Below are positions 26,262 through 34,987 of a stretch of 64,000 nucleotides of DNA, in pieces. Made by a program: the position numbers and the translations under genes. Numbering within the stretch: position 1 is the first letter of the stretch; each line of letters opens with the position of its first letter. This DNA is from Clostridiales bacterium (lineage in GTDB: Bacteria; Bacillota; Clostridia; Peptostreptococcales; Anaerovoracaceae), in the NCBI GenBank assembly GCA_015258265.1, contig JABZIP010000003.1:1-64000 (forward strand), in the 5' to 3' direction. The notes under the pieces are model-generated. The model searched no databases. It worked only from the letters and a program-made list of their open reading frames with translations, and was not told the origin of the DNA.

Positions 26262-27086
26262 ATGAATATGAGCGCAGTATCAATGGCTAGAAATTTTTAT
26301 AACGCATTCAAGGTGAGTGAAAAAGCTAACCTCTTTGGCGGTATGCCGTCTTCAAATTTTTCTGCACTTTCCGGTTCATCAAAACAAGCCGATGCGGATT
26401 TGAAGGCTATCGCCAAACAATTCCAATATTTTCAAGATAATAAATCCAAGATAAGAGAGCAATACAAAGAATTGGTTAAAAGCAAAGACTTCAACGCTAA
26501 GGATTTTTTTGCACATAACGCCAATAAGTTGCAAGCGGAAAACTCAAAACCCTTGGAATCATCCAAACTTAGTCCCGCGCTTGAAAATGTTTCAAAAAGT
26601 GCAAGCGATTTCAAAGCAGCGGCAGGTAATTTTTTGACTGCAATAGAAAAGTCAGTTGCTCCAAATGGAACGACAAAACCTGACATCAAGGATTTGACAA
26701 AGTCAGCTTCAGATTTTGTTTCTGCCTACAACAAAACCGTAGATGCCGTTGCGAAATCCGGAAATTCAAATGTAATGTCAAAAGGTGTTTCAATGATGAG
26801 CCTTTCTTCTACCAGTAAGTCGCAACTTTCTAAAATTGGAGTTTCAATAGGTAATTCCGGCAAACTGAGTTTAGACGAAAGCAAGCTCGCACAAGCAAAA
26901 GCACAAGATTTAAAGCAGCTTTCAGACGGAAAATACTCATATATGAATAGAGTCCAAAACGCTGCAAACAACATCAACAATGTTGTTCAGGGCAACAAGC
27001 AAAAAACATACAGCAATGTGGGAGCTACATCTTTCAGTATAGCAAACACTCTTGGGCTCGGAAATTTTGTAAATTATACAGCTTAA
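26262..27086 (+). CDS. Orphan protein resembling flagellar cap/hook-associated (FliD-like) helices
   Basis: 274 residues, rich in Ser, Ala, Asn and Lys, no cysteine, no signal peptide. The part around residues 180-210 reads LSKIGVSIGNSGKLSLDESKL, very like the C-terminal portion of FliD (where one finds LGI...GKLSLDE), and the flanks are long amphipathic helices as in flagellin-type proteins. No other flagellar gene is nearby. ATG 26262 is set by AGGAGGTGA. A good terminator follows. It may be a secreted or structural filament-like protein; function unknown. Confidence 0.7.
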   Translation: MNMSAVSMARNFYNAFKVSEKANLFGGMPSSNFSALSGSSKQADADLKAIAKQFQYFQDNKSKIREQYKELVKSKDFNAKDFFAHNANKLQAENSKPLESSKLSPALENVSKSASDFKAAAGNFLTAIEKSVAPNGTTKPDIKDLTKSASDFVSAYNKTVDAVAKSGNSNVMSKGVSMMSLSSTSKSQLSKIGVSIGNSGKLSLDESKLAQAKAQDLKQLSDGKYSYMNRVQNAANNINNVVQGNKQKTYSNVGATSFSIANTLGLGNFVNYTA

Positions 27087-27091
27087 AAAAT

Positions 27092-27121
27092 AACCCTTCG
27101 ACAAAATGTTGAAGGGTTTTG
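27092..27121 (+). terminator. Intrinsic terminator of the FliD-like gene
   Basis: AACCCTTC and GAAGGGTT form the core of a stem extended by GAC/GTT-type pairs, followed by TTTTG. It separates this gene from the carbonic anhydrase. Confidence 0.8.
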
Positions 27122-27157
27122 TTATAACTATAACTCCAAATCATATCGAGGAAATAT

Positions 27158-27682
27158 ATGAATTATACACGAGAAAAACTTTTAAACGGAAACAAGCGAT
27201 ACCTTATTTCATCAAATTCAAATTTGCGTATAGATACTGCTGAAAACGGTCAAAAACCTTATGCCGTTGTTTTATGCTGCTCAGACTCAAGAGTCATTCC
27301 CGAAAAAATTTTCGATGCAGACATAGGCGAGCTTTTTGTCATCAGGGTAGCCGGCAATGTTCTTGACAATCACCAGATGGGTAGCATTGAGTACGCTTTA
27401 AAACATCTTAACTGCAATCACATTATCGTACTAGGGCACACCGGTTGCGGTGCCGTACATGCAGCCATCACAAAAAAAGGCGACGGTTTTATTAAGCATA
27501 TTACAGATGAAATTTGTAAAGCCATAGGCGATGAAAAAGACGAATACAACGCTTGCAAACTAAATGCACTTTACGCCGCCAATCGTCTAAAGACCGAGTT
27601 ACTTGAAAACTCCTCTGCAAGCAATATCGTCATAGAATGTGCAATCTACGATATAAAAAGCGGTGAAGTCGAATGGCTCTAA
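27158..27682 (+). CDS. Beta-class carbonic anhydrase
   Basis: Zinc enzyme interconverting CO2 and bicarbonate in the cytosol. The zinc ligands are C41, H94 and C97 (CSDSR at 41-45 and HTGCG at 94-98), with the D43-R45 dyad present. 174 residues, a short beta form as in many clostridia. GAGGAA precedes the ATG. Its stop overlaps that of the convergent next gene by 4 bp. Confidence 0.94.
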   Translation: MNYTREKLLNGNKRYLISSNSNLRIDTAENGQKPYAVVLCCSDSRVIPEKIFDADIGELFVIRVAGNVLDNHQMGSIEYALKHLNCNHIIVLGHTGCGAVHAAITKKGDGFIKHITDEICKAIGDEKDEYNACKLNALYAANRLKTELLENSSASNIVIECAIYDIKSGEVEWL

Positions 27683-28152
27683 GCATCTATTTTATAATTT
27701 AAAGCAGAATCAAACTTGTATACATTATCCGCAGCTCCGACAAATTTAGTTGCCCTATGCGATGTTATTGCGTCGAAAAAGCTAAGCATCCGCTTCCCCG
27801 ACTTATCGACAACCTCAACCTCGCTATCAAACAGATACCAACGTCTGAATGTGTACAATTCTTCCAAAAACTCCGCTTTTTCATCATATAGTTTTTCAGT
27901 AAGAACTCGCACCAGCATTTCAAAAAATATATAACTTTCCGTTGCGCTGTCAGGCAGCGACTCGGCTATTTCTTCAAAATAACTTTTAATCAATTCAGCT
28001 AATATATCTTCATCAACATCCACAAGAACTCTTTGCATATCGTCGTACTTAATAAATTCTTCACACTCAAGCAATATTGCAAATTCCTCAAAATTCGCGA
28101 ATTCGGATGCGTCCTCTATTTCCAATTTTTTCAGTAATTCATCATAATTCAT
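27679..28152 (-). CDS. Acidic protein of unknown function
   Basis: 157 residues, strongly acidic (many Glu and Asp), helical, no signal or membrane segment and no motif I recognise. It has a reasonable AGGGGATT ribosome site and its codon use resembles its neighbours, so it is probably real. It is convergent with the carbonic anhydrase gene and lies downstream of the dprA operon on the same strand after a 68 bp gap. Confidence 0.65.
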   Translation of the reverse strand: MNYDELLKKLEIEDASEFANFEEFAILLECEEFIKYDDMQRVLVDVDEDILAELIKSYFEEIAESLPDSATESYIFFEMLVRVLTEKLYDEKAEFLEELYTFRRWYLFDSEVEVVDKSGKRMLSFFDAITSHRATKFVGAADNVYKFDSALNYKIDA

Positions 28153-28220
28153 GATACAATCCCCTACATTTTCTCTATCATATATATCTTTAATTTATAT
28201 AATACCATTTCTATACCTCT

Positions 28221-29096
28221 TCAAACAACAAAAACTTTTCCAAGCTCGCTTCCCACAAGTCCTTTTATCTCAAGAACACTTAAGTACCCATTTGTTTCCA
28301 CAATAGACAATCCCAGTTTTAGAGCTATAAAATCGGCGCTCGCTTCTCCCTCTTTTGCTATCAATTCAAATATATTCCTTTCGACACCGCTAAGCCTTTC
28401 CGTAGTATTTTTTAAACTTCGTTCAATCTTCTTCAAGTTAAGTAGATTGAATATATCATCCACAAAAATCAAAGGTGTAGCGCCTTCCGCTATTAGCTTA
28501 TTACAGCCAAATGAATTTATACTGTTGATGTTTCCCGGTACTGCAAGAACCTCTCTTCCCTGTTCTACCGCCCTTTCTGCCGTTATCAATGATCCGCTGT
28601 TATTGCCTGCTTCAGCAACTACCGTAGCAAGGGACAGCCCGCTTATTATACGATTACGCATAGGAAAAGTATATCTTGTTGCATGTACACCGGGCTCGTA
28701 CTCCGAAAGCAAAAGACCGCGCTTTGCAATCTCATCTCTCAATTTGTTGTTGCTCGTAGGAAAACATATATCTATTCCACACCCGAGAACTGCTATTGTT
28801 TTTCCGCCATCAATTCTAAGTGCTCCCTTATGTGCAGCCGTATCTATCCCTGCGGCCAATCCGCTTACCGTAACGACTCCGTTTTCCGCAAGCTGTTTTC
28901 CAATCGTGTCCGCTACCCAAACACCATACGACGATGCCTTTCGAGCCCCAACAACTGAAATCGAGTTTTCTTCCAGAAGCGATAAATCGCCGATGCAAAA
29001 CAATCTTTTAGGCGGATTTTTTATCTGCTTTAAGCGATATGGGTATTCTACACTTTCATCATCAATCTTCTCGACCTTAAAACCGCATCTATTCAT
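28221..29096 (-). CDS. dprA: DNA processing protein DprA (Smf)
   Basis: Loads RecA on incoming single-stranded DNA in natural transformation. 291 residues with the Rossmann-type core: SVVGARKASSYG, VVTVSGLAAGIDTAAHKGAL, TIAVLGCGID and the GNNSGSLITAERAVEQGREVLAVPGNI stretch. A winged-helix-like C-terminal domain follows (about 235-291). The start overlaps the comM stop in ATGA, so the two are translationally coupled. Confidence 0.95.
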   Translation of the reverse strand: MNRCGFKVEKIDDESVEYPYRLKQIKNPPKRLFCIGDLSLLEENSISVVGARKASSYGVWVADTIGKQLAENGVVTVSGLAAGIDTAAHKGALRIDGGKTIAVLGCGIDICFPTSNNKLRDEIAKRGLLLSEYEPGVHATRYTFPMRNRIISGLSLATVVAEAGNNSGSLITAERAVEQGREVLAVPGNINSINSFGCNKLIAEGATPLIFVDDIFNLLNLKKIERSLKNTTERLSGVERNIFELIAKEGEASADFIALKLGLSIVETNGYLSVLEIKGLVGSELGKVFVV

Positions 29097-30607
29097 CGCC
29101 TCTCCCTGTAACTCAAAGCCTCGCTTAGATGATTGGGCTTAATACTTTCACTTTCATCAATATCCGCTATCGTTCGCGCTATTTTAAGTACCTTACTGTA
29201 GCCTCTGCCACTCAGCTTCATTCTGGAAAACGCCTTTTCCATTAGTATCTCTCCCTCCTCATCAAGCACACAATACTTTCTAACAGCACCGCCTTCAAGC
29301 TGCGCATTGAATCTAATTCCCATACCTTTGTAACGCTTTTCTTGTATATCTCTTGTCCTTTTGACAATCTCTCTCATTTGCTCAGAATTCATTCCTTGCT
29401 CGCACGATTCGCTCAAATCCTTATATTTTACCGATTGAACCCAGATATGCAAATCAATTCTATCCATAAGCGGCCCCGACAGCCTATTTTGATAATTTCT
29501 TATACTGCTTGGAGAACAAGTACACTCGTGGTCAGGCGAAGATAAATACCCGCAAGGGCAAGGATTTGCCGCAGCAACAAGCATAATATCACACGGAAAA
29601 GCATAACTACCGCTATTTCTCACGATATTTACCTGCTTATCCTCTAGCGGTTGCCTAAGCATTTCCAAAAGTCCGCCCTTATACTCAGCTATCTCATCCA
29701 TGAACAAAGTCCCAAGATGCGCAAACGAAAGCTCTCCCGGCATCGGCCTCGTACCGCCACCTATCAGCGCTGTTGCTGTAATGGTGTGATGTGGTGCTCT
29801 GAATGGTCTTTCCGTAATAAGAGGTCTAGCAAAATCCAGCTTACCTCCTATACTGTAAATCTTTGTAACCTCCAGACATTCCTCATAGCTCATTTTGGGC
29901 ATAATAGTCGGAATTCGCTTTGCAAGCATCGACTTTCCTACTCCCGGTGCGCCCATCATAAATATACCGTGCGCGCCCGAACAACTTATAAGTATTGCCC
30001 GCTTCGCAGCCTCCTGCCCTACTACATCACAAAAGTCTATATCATAATGCGGCTCACAATTAAACCAATCTCCGTTCACCTCATGCGACAATAGCCTCTC
30101 CCCCAGAAAATGCTCCACCACCTCTTTAAACTCACTCACAGCGTAAATCTCGATACCCTTTACTAAAGCGACCTCTTTCAAATTGTCTTTCGGTATGAAA
30201 ACCTTGCGAATACCCAACTTCGCAGCTCCCATAGCAAGAGGTAACGCCCCCGTAACTGAATTAACATGACCATCGAGCGACAGTTCCCCAAAAAACGCAT
30301 ATTTTGAAGCATCCGGCAATTCCACTTTACCCATGGCAACAAGTATCGCAACCGCAATAGGTAAATCAAAATGACTCCCTATCTTTCTTCGATTCGCAGG
30401 CGACAAATTCACCGTAATCCTTTTTCGCGGAAACTCATACCCCGAATTAACTATCGCAGAATGTATTCTTTCCCTAGCCTCTTTAACAGTCGTATCCGGC
30501 AGTCCCACCATTGTAAAATTCGGCAACCCCTGAAGCAAATCAACCTCAACCGCAACATTATATGAATACAGCCCCTGCAAAGCCATTGTATTTATTTTCG
30601 ATAACAT
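29093..30607 (-). CDS. comM: YifB/ComM family Mg-chelatase-like AAA+ ATPase
   Basis: AAA+ helicase that promotes branch migration during transformation. 504 residues: N-terminal Lon-protease-like fold domain (about 1-165), Walker A GAPGVGKSMLAK near residue 220, Walker B in LFMDEI, a zinc-type cluster ANPCPCGYLSSPDHECTCS and a C-terminal Mg_chelatase_C domain. It is first in an operon with dprA, behind a strong promoter. Confidence 0.95.
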   Translation of the reverse strand: MLSKINTMALQGLYSYNVAVEVDLLQGLPNFTMVGLPDTTVKEARERIHSAIVNSGYEFPRKRITVNLSPANRRKIGSHFDLPIAVAILVAMGKVELPDASKYAFFGELSLDGHVNSVTGALPLAMGAAKLGIRKVFIPKDNLKEVALVKGIEIYAVSEFKEVVEHFLGERLLSHEVNGDWFNCEPHYDIDFCDVVGQEAAKRAILISCSGAHGIFMMGAPGVGKSMLAKRIPTIMPKMSYEECLEVTKIYSIGGKLDFARPLITERPFRAPHHTITATALIGGGTRPMPGELSFAHLGTLFMDEIAEYKGGLLEMLRQPLEDKQVNIVRNSGSYAFPCDIMLVAAANPCPCGYLSSPDHECTCSPSSIRNYQNRLSGPLMDRIDLHIWVQSVKYKDLSESCEQGMNSEQMREIVKRTRDIQEKRYKGMGIRFNAQLEGGAVRKYCVLDEEGEILMEKAFSRMKLSGRGYSKVLKIARTIADIDESESIKPNHLSEALSYRERR

Positions 30608-30679
30608 ATATCACCTCAACCATATTTGCATAGTAATCACATATCAGCGTTTCAGCCGACTTAATACGCGTTATGTTAT

Positions 30680-30708
30680 ATATTATCACTAATGTAAATA
30701 TTTGTCAA
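30680..30708 (-). promoter_or_regulatory. Promoter for comM-dprA
   Basis: On the minus strand TTGACA (30703-30708), 17 bp spacer, TAATAT (30680-30685), about 70 bp before comM. Confidence 0.75.
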
Positions 30709-30736
30709 GTGATGGTGTGAAAAATTTTTCCCGTTT

Positions 30737-31084
30737 TCAAAATCCGGAAATGTTTTCAGTATGACGCACATACGCTTTTCCCCGAACCATCAAAATTTCA
30801 ACTGCATCTATTCTGCAATCGCAGTTTTCCATATTCCTTTGTGTTACATAAAAGTTTGCCACTCTCTCGATTGCCCGTATCTTGCTTGGTGTTATTGCCT
30901 CGCACGGCAATCCGTAATTCATATTGTTTCTGGTCTTCACTTCGACAAACACCAGTATATCTTTGTCTTTAGCAATCAAATCTATCTCACCGAAGCTCTT
31001 GCGATAATTTTTTTCAAGTATTCGATAGTGCTTACATTCAAGATATTTGCAGGCTAGAGCTTCGCCTTGCTTACCTAAATTCAT
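30737..31084 (-). CDS. yraN: YraN family (UPF0102) endonuclease-fold protein
   Basis: 115 residues with the restriction-endonuclease-like fold pattern of the family: GEALACKYLECKHYRILEKNYR, GEIDLIAKD and FVEVKTR carry the E, D and ExK residues of a PD-(D/E)xK site. Cellular role is not settled. Own promoter just upstream. Confidence 0.9.
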   Translation of the reverse strand: MNLGKQGEALACKYLECKHYRILEKNYRKSFGEIDLIAKDKDILVFVEVKTRNNMNYGLPCEAITPSKIRAIERVANFYVTQRNMENCDCRIDAVEILMVRGKAYVRHTENISGF

Positions 31085-31104
31085 ACTATTACTCCTTTTT
31101 TAAT

Positions 31105-31133
31105 ATACTATCTTAAATGTTAATTTATGTCAA
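31105..31133 (-). promoter_or_regulatory. Promoter for yraN
   Basis: On the minus strand TTGACA (31128-31133), 17 bp spacer, TAGTAT (31105-31110), 20 bp before the start codon region. Confidence 0.75.
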
Positions 31134-31160
31134 TACTTTGTTTTCATCCTCGTTTAGTAT

Positions 31161-31197
31161 ATAAAAAAAAACGGTTTTCTACTTAAGAAAACCGTTT
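31161..31197 (-). terminator. Strong intrinsic terminator ending the nrdR-cmk-HAD operon
   Basis: AAACGGTTTTCT (31169-31180) and AGAAAACCGTTT (31186-31197) form a perfect 12 bp stem with a 5-base loop, followed on the minus strand by nine T residues. Confidence 0.9.
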
Positions 31198-31250
31198 ACT
31201 GCACAAATATCAAGCATGTAATATTTTTTTCGTCTAATTTGTAATTTTCA

Positions 31251-32075
31251 TTATATTCCGGCAAACTTGTAGATTGCCTCTGCAACTCCGTCGTCAATGT
31301 TTGTACCCGTAATATAGTCCGCTTCCTTTTTCAAAGCATTCTCGGCATTTCCCATAGCGACACCTATTTTAGCGAGCCTAATCATTCCTACATCGTTGTG
31401 GTTATCCCCGAATGTCATCAGCTCATCTCGAGTAACTTCATGCAATTTCATCAATTTTTCTATCGCAGTACTCTTATCAGTATTTTTGCCGATAAGCTCA
31501 ATGTTGTGCTTCATAGAGCTTGTTACTGTAATATCCTGAAATTTACTGAATTTCGCCCATATCCTTTGTTTCATTTCCTGATCTTTGAAGCAAATATTGA
31601 TATTTTCTATCTCAGAGCGGTACTTGCGAAATACTTCGCGCAAATCCGGCTGCGGAGTCCGTGTTTTCAGTACATATCGTATACCGCGATCCGAAAGGCC
31701 TTGATTGTATATGTCATCGTAAATTCGCTTTTCTATATACGCTTTGCCGTTCACAAAAATTTCGACCATCGTATCCAGCTCAAAAAGATACTTTTCAAGC
31801 TCATATGTTGCCGCTTCGTCTATATATGCTGTCGAAACGATTTCGCTTGTCTTGAGCTTAGTAGTAACTGCTCCGTTTGATGTTATGGCGTATTCGATTC
31901 CTTCAATTTCCCTTATTTGCTGCGGCAACGTTCCTATTGCTCTACCCGTAGCAACCACGAAATGAATTCCGGCTGTAAGCGCATCATCAATCGCCTTTCT
32001 TGTAATATCGCTTATTTGATCATGCTTATTTAACAGCGTTCCGTCAAGATCGCTAACTATCATTTTTACAGCCAT
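31251..32075 (-). CDS. Cof-type HAD-IIB hydrolase
   Basis: 274 residues of the haloacid dehalogenase IIB class, usually sugar-phosphate or flavin-phosphate phosphatases. Motif I is DLDGTLL (residues 9-15), motif II sits in VVATGRA, and motif IV is GDNHND near residue 220. Substrate cannot be predicted. It is last in the operon after cmk (8 bp gap) and before the terminator. Confidence 0.9.
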   Translation of the reverse strand: MAVKMIVSDLDGTLLNKHDQISDITRKAIDDALTAGIHFVVATGRAIGTLPQQIREIEGIEYAITSNGAVTTKLKTSEIVSTAYIDEAATYELEKYLFELDTMVEIFVNGKAYIEKRIYDDIYNQGLSDRGIRYVLKTRTPQPDLREVFRKYRSEIENINICFKDQEMKQRIWAKFSKFQDITVTSSMKHNIELIGKNTDKSTAIEKLMKLHEVTRDELMTFGDNHNDVGMIRLAKIGVAMGNAENALKKEADYITGTNIDDGVAEAIYKFAGI

Positions 32076-32083
32076 ATCGTCCC

Positions 32084-32764
32084 CTACTTTTTTACCAACT
32101 CTTCGACTTTTTTAACGATAAAATCAACCACTTCGTCTTTGCTCATATTGCTGCTATCGAGCCTAATCGCATCACCTGCGCATCTAAGCGGATTTATCTG
32201 TCTATTTTCATCCTGCGCATCGCGCTTTTTAATTTCGTCTAAAAGCTCAGCATATGGCACTAAATTTCCGGCTTCGATAAACTCTTTGTATCTCCTATCC
32301 GCCCTCGCCTCGGGTGTTGCAGTCAGGAATATCTTGAGGTTTGCATCCTTTAGCACATTTGTACCTATATCTCTGCCGTCCAATATGATGCTTTTAGTTT
32401 TTGCTATCTCACGCTGCATAGCAACCAGCTTCGCCCGAACCAGCGGCAGTGCCGAGATGCGCGTTGCCATTTTGGTAACCTCGGCACTGCGGATTTCATC
32501 CGCAAGTTCTTTGCCGTTCAGGCAAAGAACGCCGCCGGTATAATCGATCTGAACATTTTCAAGAGCTGCCGCCAGCACATCTACGTCGTCAACATCTACA
32601 TTGTTTGCAAGCATAAAATACGCGGCAGCTCTATACATAGCTCCCGTATCCAAATAGTCTATGCCGAGTTTTTGAGCCACCTCTTTGGATACGGAGCTTT
32701 TCCCCGCACCCGCAGGTCCGTCTACGGCTATTTGTATCTGCTCAAATTTATCCTTATTTGACAT
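32084..32764 (-). CDS. cmk: Cytidylate kinase
   Basis: Phosphorylates CMP and dCMP with ATP. P-loop GPAGAGKSS near residue 17, YLDTGAMYRA and LDGRDIGTNVL are standard family segments. 226 residues, starting 2 bp after nrdR on the same strand. Confidence 0.96.
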   Translation of the reverse strand: MSNKDKFEQIQIAVDGPAGAGKSSVSKEVAQKLGIDYLDTGAMYRAAAYFMLANNVDVDDVDVLAAALENVQIDYTGGVLCLNGKELADEIRSAEVTKMATRISALPLVRAKLVAMQREIAKTKSIILDGRDIGTNVLKDANLKIFLTATPEARADRRYKEFIEAGNLVPYAELLDEIKKRDAQDENRQINPLRCAGDAIRLDSSNMSKDEVVDFIVKKVEELVKK

Positions 32765-32766
32765 TC

Positions 32767-33222
32767 CTATTTTTTCTCTACCAACTTTTCTATTTCCGAA
32801 AGGAAAGTTCTTGCATCGGTAAATTGTCTATAAACCGATGCAAACCTCACATAAGCAACCTCGTCGATTTTTTTCAGCTCCTCCATTACGAGTTCCCCTA
32901 TAAAATCGCTTGCTATTTCCTTTTCCATCATATTGTTAAGTCCGCGCTCGATGTTGTTCACTATTCCTTCCATAGCTGCAAGCTCAACAGGGCGTTTTTC
33001 ACACGCTTTAATTATTCCGCGCAATAGTTTATCTCTGTCAAAAGTTTCTCTGCTTCCGTCCTTTTTTACCACCATTATCAAAGTTACTTCTATCTTCTCG
33101 TAAGTAGTAAAACGCTTTGAACACTTTTCGCATTCCCTACGCCTTCTAATAGCGCGTCCTTCTTCGGTCGGCCTTGAGTCGACCACTCGCGTATCTATGT
33201 TTTCACAAAATGGACACTTCAT
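32767..33222 (-). CDS. nrdR: Transcriptional repressor NrdR
   Basis: Represses ribonucleotide reductase genes in response to ATP/dATP. Zinc ribbon MKCPFC...RRRECEKCSKRF in the first 40 residues, then an ATP-cone domain. 151 residues. The ATG at 33222 overlaps the upstream stop as TAATG, so translation is coupled to the lipoprotein gene. No ribonucleotide reductase gene is in the window. Confidence 0.95.
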   Translation of the reverse strand: MKCPFCENIDTRVVDSRPTEEGRAIRRRRECEKCSKRFTTYEKIEVTLIMVVKKDGSRETFDRDKLLRGIIKACEKRPVELAAMEGIVNNIERGLNNMMEKEIASDFIGELVMEELKKIDEVAYVRFASVYRQFTDARTFLSEIEKLVEKK

Positions 33223-34316
33223 TATTTTACCTTTGCCTTCGATAGCGCATCTTCGCAAACTTTGTCGATTAAGAATGCTCTGATTAGCTTGTTTTTATCT
33301 ACGCTCTCCTCAAATGTTTTTCCACCGCTTGCCTTTTTAAATTCCTCGTCATCAATACCCTGTTCTTCTTTCAGTTCTTTCAATCTGGTCTTATATTCGG
33401 AATTTGTAAGTTTAATTTTTTCGTTTTGCAATATCTTTGAGAATACCATTTCTTGAGCTACCATTCTCTTAGCCTCTTCCTCAGCATACTTTTTGTACTG
33501 AGTTTTATCCATCTGCATCATATTTTTTATCAGATCGTCAAGGCTCATATTGTATTGTGCAGCATATTGTTTAAGCTGCTCTTCCTCTTCTTTTTGCGCA
33601 CGCTCAACCTGCTCCTGCGGATATTTCTTTATTTTTGCGTTATCCATTATCGCATTCCAAAGCGTTCCGTACATTGCATTTTTAGCAGTGGCTTCTTTTT
33701 TCTTTTCAAGTTCCTTCTTTACTTCTGCTTCATATTCCTTTTTGGACTTGGCTTTGCTCACGGATTTAATAAAATCCATATCATACTTAACGGTCTTCGG
33801 AACACTTATATAATTTAAAGTAACCGTAAATACAACAGGCTGTCCTGCCAAACTTTTTTCGTGATAATCTTCAGGGAATGTCAAATCAAGATCCTTTGTT
33901 TCTCCGACTTTCATTCCTATTACGCCGTCATCAAATCCCGCAATATATCCGCTTGCACCAAGCACTATATCAGTACCGCCTTTTCCTGTGCTGCCGCCTT
34001 CAAATGCCTTGCCGTCTTTTTTGCCCACGTACGAGATATTTACCTTGTCGCCGCTTTCCGCAGTTCCGCTTTTTTTGTGTTCTTCCGTAGTCTTGTCAGC
34101 AACTCTGGCATCTATCTCCGCCTTTACTTCTTCCTTGGTTACCTTGACTTCAGGCTTTGTAACTTCTATTCCTTCGTACTTGCCAAGTTCTACATAATCA
34201 TCCAAATTGTACTTGCTGTATGGATCGTCGTATTTTAAATCGCCTACACACGCAGTTGCAAATACCATAGTCGCAACCACACTTACAGAAATTAAAACTT
34301 TTGCTATATTCTTCAT
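33222..34316 (-). CDS. Exported trigger-factor-like lipoprotein with FKBP-type prolyl isomerase domain
   Basis: 364 residues. A signal peptide ends in a lipobox at Cys23 (ATAC), so the protein should be anchored outside the membrane. Residues about 90-170 are an FKBP domain (GDKVNISYVGKKDGKAFEGG, GSTGKGGTDIVLG, GMKVGETKDLDLTFPEDYH); the rest (about 180-364) is the long helical chaperone arm of trigger factor. The ribosome-binding domain of cytosolic trigger factor is replaced by the signal peptide. A role in folding of exported proteins is inferred, comparable to PrsA. Confidence 0.88.
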   Translation of the reverse strand: MKNIAKVLISVSVVATMVFATACVGDLKYDDPYSKYNLDDYVELGKYEGIEVTKPEVKVTKEEVKAEIDARVADKTTEEHKKSGTAESGDKVNISYVGKKDGKAFEGGSTGKGGTDIVLGASGYIAGFDDGVIGMKVGETKDLDLTFPEDYHEKSLAGQPVVFTVTLNYISVPKTVKYDMDFIKSVSKAKSKKEYEAEVKKELEKKKEATAKNAMYGTLWNAIMDNAKIKKYPQEQVERAQKEEEEQLKQYAAQYNMSLDDLIKNMMQMDKTQYKKYAEEEAKRMVAQEMVFSKILQNEKIKLTNSEYKTRLKELKEEQGIDDEEFKKASGGKTFEESVDKNKLIRAFLIDKVCEDALSKAKVK

Positions 34317-34340
34317 TGATTTTCCCTTTCCTAAAATCGC

Positions 34341-34373
34341 AAAAACCCCCTTGCAGTAAACCTGCTAAGAGGG
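34341..34373 (-). terminator. Intrinsic terminator after rplT
   Basis: On the minus strand CCCTCTTAGCAG and CTGCAAGGGG form an imperfect GC-rich stem, followed by GTTTTTG. It lies 9 bp after rplT and separates it from the lipoprotein gene. Confidence 0.75.
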
Positions 34374-34381
34374 CAAACTAT

Positions 34382-34747
34382 TTATTTTGCTTCTGCCAAT
34401 GCCTTCTTTGCAGTTTCGCAAATAGTAGCAAATCCTGCCTGATCGTATATTGCCATTTCCGAAAGCATCTTTCTATTTATATCGACACCTGATTTCTTGA
34501 GCCCATCCATAAGTCTGCTGTAAGAAATGTCGTTCATTCTTGCACCTGCATTGATACGAGCTATCCAAAGTCTTCTGTAATCTCTTTTCTTGTTTTTTCT
34601 ACCTACATAAGCAGATCTTAATGCCCTCATTACCGCAGGCTTTGCTGCTCTGTATACCTTGCTCTTAAGTCCGTAAAAACCTTTCGCGAGCTTCAATATT
34701 TTCTTATGTCTTTTGTGTGCGTTTACACCTTTTTTTACTCTTGCCAT
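34382..34747 (-). CDS. rplT: 50S ribosomal protein L20
   Basis: 121 residues, highly basic, with the L20 opening MARVKKGVNAHKRHKKILK and the segment RDYRRLWIARINAGAR. Binds 23S rRNA and, in Firmicutes, represses its own operon through the leader RNA upstream of infC. Last gene of infC-rpmI-rplT. Confidence 0.98.
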   Translation of the reverse strand: MARVKKGVNAHKRHKKILKLAKGFYGLKSKVYRAAKPAVMRALRSAYVGRKNKKRDYRRLWIARINAGARMNDISYSRLMDGLKKSGVDINRKMLSEMAIYDQAGFATICETAKKALAEAK

Positions 34748-34762
34748 TTACTAAACCTCCTA

Positions 34763-34963
34763 TTACTTACTCAAAACAGCTTTAATTCTCTTATGATCGG
34801 CAGATGTGAGCATCGTTGCCTTTCTCAAGCCTCTTTTTCTCTTAGCTGTCTTCTTTGTAAGGATGTGGCTCTTATAAGCCTTGTTTCTCTTTACTTTTCC
34901 GCTTCCTGTGAGCTTAAATCTTTTGCTTGCTCCTCTATGGGACTTCATTTTATTTTTAGCCAT
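34763..34963 (-). CDS. rpmI: 50S ribosomal protein L35
   Basis: 66 residues, very basic, with the L35 pattern KMKSHRGASKRFKLTGSGKVKR. Located 24 bp after infC and 15 bp before rplT in the standard order. Confidence 0.98.
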   Translation of the reverse strand: MAKNKMKSHRGASKRFKLTGSGKVKRNKAYKSHILTKKTAKRKRGLRKATMLTSADHKRIKAVLSK

Positions 34964-34987
34964 ATATTTTTCCTCCTACATATTTGC

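Noticed and set aside
26262..27086. Annotating the protein as flagellin or FliD
   Set aside because: Only one segment resembles FliD, the N-terminus lacks flagellin signatures and no flagellar genes are nearby.
28447..29142. 231-codon plus-strand frame opposite dprA
   Set aside because: Shadow of dprA, which has clear family motifs on the other strand.
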